A DNA stretch of 64,000 nucleotides from Pseudomonas sp. MYb118 (GTDB lineage: Bacteria > Pseudomonadota > Gammaproteobacteria > Pseudomonadales > Pseudomonadaceae). The stretch spans positions 3,038,001-3,102,000 of the forward strand of contig NZ_JBFRXN010000002.1 of assembly GCF_040947875.1 (NCBI RefSeq), in the 5' to 3' direction. Positions 48,438 to 54,965 of the stretch are shown here, one piece after another. The stretch's first letter is position 1; every line of letters starts with the position of its first letter. The notes beneath the pieces are model-generated. The model was given only the letters and a program-made list of their open reading frames with translations. It made no database searches and had not been told where the DNA came from. The translations under genes and the position numbers were made by a program.

Positions 48438-48482
48438 CGGGTCTTTACTCCCTGAATCGGTTCCAAGCCGATCCTTCAGGAG
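48438..48482 (+). promoter_or_regulatory. Leader of first OmpA-like lipoprotein: shared motif and SD hairpin
   Basis: CGGGTCTTTACTCC (48438-48451) is followed by a hairpin (CTGAATCGG ... CCGATCCTTCAG, 48452-48479) whose 3' arm runs into the AGGAG ribosome site. The same 14 bases and layout precede the next lipoprotein gene. Confidence 0.6.
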
Positions 48483-48490
48483 AAAACTAG

Positions 48491-49186
48491 ATGAGCATAG
48501 TTCGGACAGCACTACCTTTGGTTCTGCTAACCAGTGTGTTGACTGGTTGCGCAGGTTTGCAGAAAACCGACTGGCCGACCTGTGCGGCGGTCGGCGGTGT
48601 CGTGGGTGCGGGGCTCGGCGCGACCGAGAGCTCGGCCTGGGCAGGTTATGGCGCACTGTTGGTCGGCGGTACCGCCGCGGCCTATTGCTGGGTGCACGGT
48701 GATGGCGACGAGGACGGCGATGGTGTGCCGGACAGTCGCGACAAGTGCCCAGGCACGCCGCGTGGCGTGAAAGTCGATGCCGATGGCTGCCCACCACCTG
48801 TGCCTGCGCCAGTGGTTGAAGAAGTGGTTGTGGTCAAGGAAGAAACCATCGTCATCCGTGATGTTCACTTCCAGTTCGACAAAGCCACGCTCACCCCAAC
48901 CGACAAACAGGTCCTGGATAAAGTCGCGACTCGCCTGAAACAGGAAAACGAAAAAGCGCAATTGACCGTAACCGGTCACACCGACAGCGTCGGCAGCGAT
49001 GCCTACAACCAGAAACTGTCGGATCGTCGTGCTCACTCGGTGGTCAACTACCTGGTTGAGCAGGGCGTACCAAACAGCAGCTTCGTGTCTGTGACCGGTG
49101 CCGGTGAAAGCCAGCCGGTAGCCGACAACAAAACTGCCGAAGGTCGCGCGCAGAACCGTCGCACCGAAATCAAGATCAACCGCTAA
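48491..49186 (+). CDS. OmpA-family lipoprotein with calcium-type TSP3 repeat (copy 1)
   Basis: 231 residues. Lipobox VLTGC; a glycine-zipper-like segment (VGGVVGAGLGATES); a TSP3-like Asp repeat (DGDEDGDGVPDSRDKCPGTP); and a C-terminal OmpA peptidoglycan-binding domain (FDKATLTPTD, TGHTDSVGSDAYNQKLSDRRA, GRAQNRRTEI). It should anchor the outer membrane to peptidoglycan. The next gene is a paralogue of the same layout. Confidence 0.92.
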   Translation: MSIVRTALPLVLLTSVLTGCAGLQKTDWPTCAAVGGVVGAGLGATESSAWAGYGALLVGGTAAAYCWVHGDGDEDGDGVPDSRDKCPGTPRGVKVDADGCPPPVPAPVVEEVVVVKEETIVIRDVHFQFDKATLTPTDKQVLDKVATRLKQENEKAQLTVTGHTDSVGSDAYNQKLSDRRAHSVVNYLVEQGVPNSSFVSVTGAGESQPVADNKTAEGRAQNRRTEIKINR

Positions 49187-49192
49187 ACCCCT

Positions 49193-49223
49193 CGCATCCG
49201 CGGCTTGTGCAGTCGCGGATGCG
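49193..49223 (+). terminator. Hairpin after lipoprotein copy 1
   Basis: A perfect 10-bp stem CGCATCCGCG / CGCGGATGCG with an 11-base loop, followed by GGTCTTT. It overlaps the start of the shared leader motif of the next gene, so terminator and leader are fused. Confidence 0.65.
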
Positions 49224-49267
49224 GGTCTTTACTCCTGTGTAGCCGGCATCGGCCGGTAACACAGGAG
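49222..49267 (+). promoter_or_regulatory. Leader of second OmpA-like lipoprotein: shared motif and SD hairpin
   Basis: CGGGTCTTTACTCC again (49222-49235), then CCTGTGT ... ACACAGG (49234-49265) with an inner CCGG/CCGG stem. The 3' arm holds part of AGGAG (49263-49267). Confidence 0.6.
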
Positions 49268-49275
49268 CTTTCCAT

Positions 49276-49995
49276 ATGAGCGTACTCATTCGGACCGTCT
49301 TGCCGGTTGTGCTGCTGGGCAGCCTGTTGACCGGTTGCGCTACTCACAGTGATGGCACTGCCCCCCTCAACCAACGAACCTGGCCGATCTGCAGCGTCAT
49401 CGGCGGGCTGGTCGGTGGCGGCCTGGGCGCCATTGAAAGTGGCGGATGGGCGGCCGGTGGCGCGGCGCTTGGAATCCTGACCGGTGGCCTGATCTGCTAT
49501 GCCCAGGACGGCGACGAAGACAGTGATGGCGTGTTCGATCGGCGCGATCGTTGCCCCGACACGCCGGCCAATACCCCTGTCGATCATCGCGGTTGCCCGT
49601 TGCCGCAATATCCGGTCAGCGAAAAACCGGTTGAGCCTGCCCCTGTCGAAATCATCACTTTGAGTGATGCCGGCGCCGTCCTGTTCGCCTTCGACAAATC
49701 CGACCTGACGCCGGCGGCCCAGGATCAGCTCGATCAAGTCATGCCCAGGCTGCAAAGCCCGGACGTGAAAACCATCAAAATCATCGGCCATACCGACAGC
49801 AAGGGTTCGGACGCCTATAACCAGGCGCTGTCGGAACGTCGAGCCAGCAGTGTGGCGGCCTACCTGCTGGGCATGCACATCGCCCCGGAGAAAATCACCA
49901 GCGAAGGTCGCGGCGAGAGTGAACCGGTAGCCGACAACGAAACGGACGAGGGCCGGGCGAAAAATCGCCGCGTGGAATTGCACCTCAATCGCTGA
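49276..49995 (+). CDS. OmpA-family lipoprotein with TSP3 repeat (copy 2)
   Basis: 239 residues, paralogous to the preceding gene over its length: lipobox LLTGC, glycine-rich segment (IGGLVGGGLGAIES), Asp repeat (DGDEDSDGVFDRRDRCPDTP) and OmpA domain (FDKSDLTPAAQ, GHTDSKGSDAYNQALSERRA, GRAKNRRVELHL). The two have diverged (clearly below identity level), so the duplication is not recent. Confidence 0.92.
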   Translation: MSVLIRTVLPVVLLGSLLTGCATHSDGTAPLNQRTWPICSVIGGLVGGGLGAIESGGWAAGGAALGILTGGLICYAQDGDEDSDGVFDRRDRCPDTPANTPVDHRGCPLPQYPVSEKPVEPAPVEIITLSDAGAVLFAFDKSDLTPAAQDQLDQVMPRLQSPDVKTIKIIGHTDSKGSDAYNQALSERRASSVAAYLLGMHIAPEKITSEGRGESEPVADNETDEGRAKNRRVELHLNR

Positions 49996-50142
49996 GCCCT
50001 GTGCCAGAGCCGTCGGATCGTTCCTGCAGACGATTCGGCGGCCATTGCGCAATCTTCATGAAGATTTTTGCCTCGCCCTCTGGCTAATCCCGCGTGGAAG
50101 CCGTTACTGTGCGTAAAAGAATAATTCTCAACGGGGGCGCTT

Positions 50143-50421
50143 ATGAAGGTGTTTTGGGGGCTGGGGAAGCTGTTGACCCTGGTGTTCTGGGCCGTGGTGC
50201 TGGTCAATTCGATCATCCCATTCGTCTATCCGCTGCACTTGCTGGTCAATCTGGCCGGTGGCCTGCTGGCGGCCCTGCATCTTCTCGAGGCGGTCTTCTG
50301 TTTCCGTAGCCTGCGCGGGCGTCCCCATCCCTGGGGTGATCGTCTGAAGATTCTCCTTTTCGGTGTTTTCCACCTGCAAACCATTCCGGCTCCTGCCGAA
50401 TCTAAGGCTTCCCATGCGTAA
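50143..50421 (+). CDS. DUF1145 family membrane protein
   Basis: 92 residues with two or three hydrophobic segments (LLTLVFWAVVLVNSIIPFVYPL, LLVNLAGGLLAALHLLEAVF). DUF1145 proteins are short inner-membrane proteins of unknown function. Its stop overlaps the start of the collagen-like gene by 8 bases, so the two are coupled. Confidence 0.85.
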   Translation: MKVFWGLGKLLTLVFWAVVLVNSIIPFVYPLHLLVNLAGGLLAALHLLEAVFCFRSLRGRPHPWGDRLKILLFGVFHLQTIPAPAESKASHA

Positions 50422-51172
50422 ACTCTGTCTGCTCGCTGCATTTATCAGTCCGTTCGCCTGTGCCCAGGTGGTCAGCGTCGAAACCAACTCGCTGATGCGC
50501 TTGCCCAACGCCACCAGCACCTTGCAGCTCGAGCGCCTGGAAGTGGCGGATTACGGCACGTTGCTGATTCCTTCGAATGTCACCGAGGTCAGTGTCGGTG
50601 AGTTGCACCTGGGGCGTGAGGCGCGAATCGCTATTGTGCCCAGCGAAAATGCCCTGGAGTTGAAGGTCAATCGTGCCGAGCTGTCCGAGGGCAGCCAGAT
50701 CACGGCGCGCGGTGCGCCGGGGACCTACCAGAAGGCGGCCCGTGCGGGGCGTAATCTTAATTTGCAGATCAAGGCGCTGACGGCACCGCTGTTGTCGGTC
50801 GATGCCCGTGGCGGTACCGGGGCGCCGGGGTTTGTCGGGCTCGATGGGGCCAATGGTCAGGCGCCGGGCTGCACGTGGGGGCAGGCCGGTCGCGGTTCCG
50901 ATGGCAGCAACGGCAGCGATGGGCAGCCGGGGGCACCGGGGGCGTTGGTGCGTCTGGCCTTGCCGCAGGATTATCCGGCGGAGCAGATCAAGGTTCGGGT
51001 CGAGGGGGGGGCCGGTGGCCTGGCGGGTCCTGGTGGCAAGCCGGGAGCCGGGGGCAAGGCCAAGGGTTGCCTGATTTACAAGGCTGATGGTGGCAAGAGC
51101 GGTAAGCCTGGGGTTGATGGCCAACCTGGGGCTGCTGGGGCCGCTGGGGCGGTGACGGTGCAGCGGTTGTAA
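50414..51172 (+). CDS. Secreted collagen-like protein
   Basis: 252 residues with a signal peptide (MRKLCLLAAFISPFACA). A beta-rich N-terminal half (about 25-135) is followed by two Gly-x-y rich blocks (GAPGFVGLDGANGQAPG, GSDGSNGSDGQPGAPGAL; then GGPGGKPGAGGKAKG, GKSGKPGVDGQPGAAGAAG). Bacterial collagen-like stretches can form triple helices and serve as stalks on the cell surface. The repeats are interrupted, so trimerisation is uncertain. Overlaps and follows the DUF1145 gene. Confidence 0.8.
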   Translation: MRKLCLLAAFISPFACAQVVSVETNSLMRLPNATSTLQLERLEVADYGTLLIPSNVTEVSVGELHLGREARIAIVPSENALELKVNRAELSEGSQITARGAPGTYQKAARAGRNLNLQIKALTAPLLSVDARGGTGAPGFVGLDGANGQAPGCTWGQAGRGSDGSNGSDGQPGAPGALVRLALPQDYPAEQIKVRVEGGAGGLAGPGGKPGAGGKAKGCLIYKADGGKSGKPGVDGQPGAAGAAGAVTVQRL

Positions 51173-51212
51173 TTCGCGGGGGGCGCTGTACCTGTCTGGG
51201 AGGGGTAAATCT

Positions 51213-51237
51213 GTAGGAGCGGGCTTGCCCGCGATGG
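51213..51237 (+). repeat. Single REP unit
   Basis: GTAGGAGCGGGCTTGCCC unit without an inverted partner, 40 bases after the collagen-like gene. Confidence 0.8.
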
Positions 51238-51254
51238 CGTTATTCGACTGTGGA

Positions 51255-51530
51255 CATATCCATTGTTGCGGTCATGGCCGCTTCTGGTTTCGCCCTTACG
51301 GCGACTCACTTTTTTACAAGCGCCTAAAAAAGTAAGCAAAAAACGCTCGCCCCAGCGTACGGCCCCTCGCTGATGCTCGGGGTTCCTTCGCTCCGGCATC
51401 CATCCGGGGACATCGCCTCCGGTTTGCTTCGCTGCACCTCCTCTCGATGTGTGCGGCTGCGCCGCACGGCGCTGCGCGCCTATTCCCCGGATGAATGCCT
51501 CCACTCAGCCTGCCGAAGGGGCGGGTGGAT
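51255..51530. repeat. Interspersed Pseudomonas repeat, probably non-coding
   Basis: The stretch including TTTCGCCCTTACGGCGACTC and AAAAAAGTAAGCAAAAAACGC resembles a repeat seen in many Pseudomonas intergenic regions. This is recognition from memory; copy number was not checked. No gene was found in it. Confidence 0.45.
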
Positions 51531-51574
51531 CAAAAGCAAAATCAAAAGCTAGATCAAAATCTGTTGCTCCACCT

Positions 51575-52154
51575 GTGGGAGCGGGCTTGCTCGCGATGGT
51601 CGTCAACGATAACGCGGGATACCTGACACCCCGAGGTGTTCTGGCATTCATCGCGAGCAGGCTCGCTCCCACAAGATCAACGCAATTACCTGTGGGAGCG
51701 AGCCTGCTCGCGATGGTCGTCAACGATGACGGTGGATACCTGACACCCCGAAGTGTTCTGGCATTCATCGCGAGCAGGCTCGCTCCCACGAGATCAACAC
51801 AATTCCCTGTGGGAGCGGGCTTGCTCGCGATGGTCGTCAACGATGACGCTGGATACCTGACACCCCACGGTGCCCCGGCCACCATCGCGGACAAGTCCGC
51901 TCCTACAGAAAATCAAAATCCCAAATGCGACGCGACCCACTGTGGGAGCGAGCCTGCTCGCGATGGTCGTCAACGATGACGCTGGATACCTGACACCCCA
52001 AGGTGCCCCGGCCACCATCGCGGACAAGTCCGCTCCTACAGAAAACCAAAATCGACGCGATTCCCTGTAGGAGCGAGCTTGCTCGCGATGGTCGTCAACG
52101 ATAACGCGGGATACCTGACACCCCACGGTGCCCCGGCCACCATCGCGGGCAAGG
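51575..52154. repeat. Tandem array of five REPINs
   Basis: Units at 51575-51672, 51692-51789, 51809-51906, 51942-52039 (98 bp each) and a fifth, 52067-52154, that breaks off in its right arm. All share a spacer beginning GGTCGTCAACGAT and GGATACCTGACACCCC. Arms vary: units 1-2 end in GAGCAGGCTCGC, units 3-4 in GGACAAGTCCGC. Steps are 117, 117, 133 and 125 bases. It fills the gap between the collagen-like gene and the CopD-like gene. Confidence 0.9.
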
Positions 52155-52161
52155 GGAGGGG

Positions 52162-52626
52162 TTAGAACGTCAGTCTGGCCGCGGCAATTGCCACCAGCGC
52201 CAATCCGACCATCAAATTGATCCCCACCAACCGGCGAATCCTCCCCAGCACCGCAGCCCCGGCCGGCCAGTCCTCGGCGGTGACCGCAGTGCGCAGCTCC
52301 GGCAGCATCAGTGCCTGGATGCGGATGAACAGCGCGGTCATCACCAGGTACAGGCCCATCATGATCTGGACATAACGCGGCGCCGCTTCGAAACCGCTGT
52401 ATTGCAGATGGATCATGCCCACGCCGCTGATCGGCAGCAGTACGACCGCGATCCAGACCCAGCGGAAAAAACCTTGAAACACTTCTACCCACAGCTTCAG
52501 CCGGGCAGGGCCTTCCAGGGCCTTTACGGCAGCGGGGCGCAGGACCATCCAGGCGAAGAACATGCCGCCGACCCAGACCAGGGCGGACAGGACATGCAGG
52601 GTGTAAACCAGGCTAAAAGGTGTCAT
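52162..52626 (-). CDS. CopD-family membrane protein
   Basis: 154 residues, four membrane segments (SLVYTLHVLSALVWVGGMFFAWMV, WVWIAVVLLPISGVGMI, IMMGLYLVMTALF, LMVGLALVAIAAA) and His residues in the first (LHVLSALVW). It fits the CopD superfamily, one branch of which imports copper and another (DUF420/HemJ-like) has other roles. It is divergent from dinG. Confidence 0.78.
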   Translation of the reverse strand: MTPFSLVYTLHVLSALVWVGGMFFAWMVLRPAAVKALEGPARLKLWVEVFQGFFRWVWIAVVLLPISGVGMIHLQYSGFEAAPRYVQIMMGLYLVMTALFIRIQALMLPELRTAVTAEDWPAGAAVLGRIRRLVGINLMVGLALVAIAAARLTF

Positions 52627-52687
52627 TCGGGTACTCCGTTCTGCGCGGGATTGATTAGCGGGGTATGATAGCGACCGATTGAAACCA

Positions 52688-52703
52688 CTGAAAATTTATC
52701 CAG
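52688..52703 (+). promoter_or_regulatory. LexA (SOS) box of dinG
   Basis: CTGAAAATTTATCCAG, CTG-N10-CAG, 23 bases before the dinG start. It could also affect the divergent CopD-like gene. Confidence 0.85.
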
Positions 52704-52725
52704 CGTTTTTTGCGCCCGACAATTC

Positions 52726-54870
52726 ATGATCAGCACTGAACTCAAAACCACGATCCAGGGCGCCTACTCGCGTTTTCTCGAAGCCAAGAGCCTCAAGCCG
52801 CGTTACGGCCAACGCCTGATGATCGCCGAAGTCGCCAAGGTCCTGGGTGATATCGACACCGACGACGAAGGCCGGCGCAGTGGCGAACCGGCGATTGTCG
52901 CGGTGGAAGCCGGCACCGGTACCGGCAAGACCGTGGCCTACAGCCTGGCGGCGATCCCGACTGCCAAGGCGGCGGGCAAGCGCCTGGTGATCGCCACGGC
53001 AACGGTGGCCCTGCAGGAGCAGATCGTCTACAAGGACCTGCCGGACCTGATGCGCAACAGCGGGCTGAATTTCAGCTTTGCCCTGGCCAAGGGGCGTGGG
53101 CGCTACATGTGCCTGTCCAAGCTCGACATGCTGTTGCAGGAAGGCCACGCGCAAACCGCCACGGCGCAGCTGTTCGAAGAAGAAGGCTTCAAGATCGAGG
53201 TGGATGAGGCCAGCCAGAAGCTGTTCACCAGCATGATCGAAAAACTCGCCGGCAATAAATGGGACGGCGACCGCGACAGCTGGCCCAACGCGCTGGAAGA
53301 CGCCGACTGGGCGCGCCTGACCACCGATCACAGCCAGTGCACCAACCGTCACTGCCCCAACTTCGGCCAGTGCGCCTTCTACAAGGCCCGTGAAGGCATG
53401 GGCAAGGTCGACGTGATCGTCACCAACCACGACATGGTCCTGGCCGACCTGGCATTGGGCGGCGGTGCCGTCCTGCCGGACCCGCGCGACACCGTGTATG
53501 TGTTCGACGAAGGCCACCACCTGCCGGACAAGGCCATCGGCCACTTCGCCCATTACACGCGCCTGCGTTCCACCGCCGACTGGCTGGAAACCACCGCCAA
53601 GAACCTAACCAAACTGCTGGCCCAGCACCCGTTGCCGGGTGATCTGGGCAAGCTGATCGAGCAAGTGCCGGAGCTGGCGCGGGAGATCAAGACCCAGCAG
53701 CAGTTCATGTTCACCGCCTGCGAGCAGATCGCCGATTTCAAGCCCGGCGAAGACGTCGAGGGCCGTGAGCGCCCACGCCATCGTTTCGTCGGCGGGGTGA
53801 TCCCCGAACATATGCGCGAAATGGGCCTGGAACTGAAAAAGGGCTTCGCCCGCCTGACCGACCTGTTCACCAGGCTCACCGACCTGCTCAAGGAAGGTAT
53901 GGACGGCGAGGTCAACATCGGCATCGCCAGCAACCAGGCCGAAGAGTGGTATCCGTTGTTCGGCAGCCTGTTGTCGCGCTCGTCGGGCAACTGGGAGCTG
54001 TGGACCGCTTTCACCGTCGAAGACCCGGAAGACAACCCGCCGATGGCCCGTTGGCTGACCCTGGCCGAAAGCGGTTCGCTGTTCGACATCGAGGTCAACG
54101 CCAGCCCGATCCTCGCGGCGGAGATGCTGCGGCGCAACCTGTGGAACGTCGCCTATGGCGCCTTGGTGACCTCGGCGACCCTGACCGCACTGGGCACCTT
54201 CGACCGTTTCCGCATGCGTGCCGGCCTGCCGAAAAAAGCCGTGACCGCCGTGGTCCCAAGCCCCTTCCACCACGCCGATGCCGGTGTGCTGCGGGTGCCG
54301 AACCTCAACGCCGATCCGCGCGACGCGGCGGCGCACACGGCGGCGATCATCCGCGATCTGCCGGAACTGGTTGAAGGTTCGCGCGGCACGCTGGTGCTGT
54401 TTTCCTCGCGCAAACAGATGCAGGACGTGTTCGACGGCCTCGACCGCGACTGGCGCAAGCAGGTGTTCATCCAGGGCAACCTGTCGAAACAGGAAACCCT
54501 GAACAAGCACAAGGCACGGGTCGACGGTGGCGACTCCAGCGTGCTGTTCGGCCTGGCGAGTTTCGCCGAAGGGGTCGACTTGCCCGGTGCCTACTGCGAG
54601 CACGTGATCATCGCCAAGATTCCGTTCTCGGTGCCCGACGATCCGGTCGAGGCGGCGTTGTCCGAGTGGATCGAGGCGCGGGGCGGCAACCCGTTCATGG
54701 AAATCTCCGTGCCCGACGCCTCGCTGAAGCTGGTCCAGGCCTGCGGGCGCCTGCTGCGTACCGAAGAGGATCGCGGCACCATCACCTTGCTCGACCGGCG
54801 CCTGGTGACCCAGCGTTACGGCAAAGCCATCCTCAATGCGTTGCCGCCCTTCCGTCGTGAAATTTCCTGA
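52726..54870 (+). CDS. dinG: ATP-dependent DNA helicase DinG
   Basis: 714 residues. Walker A VEAGTGTGKT is near residue 67 and the DEAH-type box reads VFDEGHHLP. Four Cys between them (MCLSKL, CTNRHCPNFGQC) fit the iron-sulphur cluster of XPD/DinG helicases. It unwinds 5'-3', including R-loops and forked DNA. A LexA box precedes it, in line with damage induction known for DinG. Confidence 0.95.
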   Translation: MISTELKTTIQGAYSRFLEAKSLKPRYGQRLMIAEVAKVLGDIDTDDEGRRSGEPAIVAVEAGTGTGKTVAYSLAAIPTAKAAGKRLVIATATVALQEQIVYKDLPDLMRNSGLNFSFALAKGRGRYMCLSKLDMLLQEGHAQTATAQLFEEEGFKIEVDEASQKLFTSMIEKLAGNKWDGDRDSWPNALEDADWARLTTDHSQCTNRHCPNFGQCAFYKAREGMGKVDVIVTNHDMVLADLALGGGAVLPDPRDTVYVFDEGHHLPDKAIGHFAHYTRLRSTADWLETTAKNLTKLLAQHPLPGDLGKLIEQVPELAREIKTQQQFMFTACEQIADFKPGEDVEGRERPRHRFVGGVIPEHMREMGLELKKGFARLTDLFTRLTDLLKEGMDGEVNIGIASNQAEEWYPLFGSLLSRSSGNWELWTAFTVEDPEDNPPMARWLTLAESGSLFDIEVNASPILAAEMLRRNLWNVAYGALVTSATLTALGTFDRFRMRAGLPKKAVTAVVPSPFHHADAGVLRVPNLNADPRDAAAHTAAIIRDLPELVEGSRGTLVLFSSRKQMQDVFDGLDRDWRKQVFIQGNLSKQETLNKHKARVDGGDSSVLFGLASFAEGVDLPGAYCEHVIIAKIPFSVPDDPVEAALSEWIEARGGNPFMEISVPDASLKLVQACGRLLRTEEDRGTITLLDRRLVTQRYGKAILNALPPFRREIS

Positions 54871-54875
54871 AGACC

Positions 54876-54903
54876 CGGTGGGCAAATCTGCCCACCGTGT
54901 TGT
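54876..54903 (+). terminator. Hairpin after dinG
   Basis: CGGTGGGC-AAATCT-GCCCACCG, 8-bp perfect stem 5 bases beyond the stop, followed by TGTTGTC. The weak T tail makes termination moderate. Confidence 0.6.
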
Positions 54904-54965
54904 CTATCTCTCTGCCATCGCTTTTCCACAGGCCTTTGCTGGTCGTTAGGGAGAACTCCGTTCTT

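Noticed and set aside
51449..51979. Open frame with repeated VGASLLAMVVND segments
   Set aside because: It is the translation of REPIN units, not a repeat protein.
51575..52154. Possible CRISPR array
   Set aside because: The repeats are 98-bp inverted REP pairs with conserved spacers; no short direct repeats with unique spacers and no cas genes.
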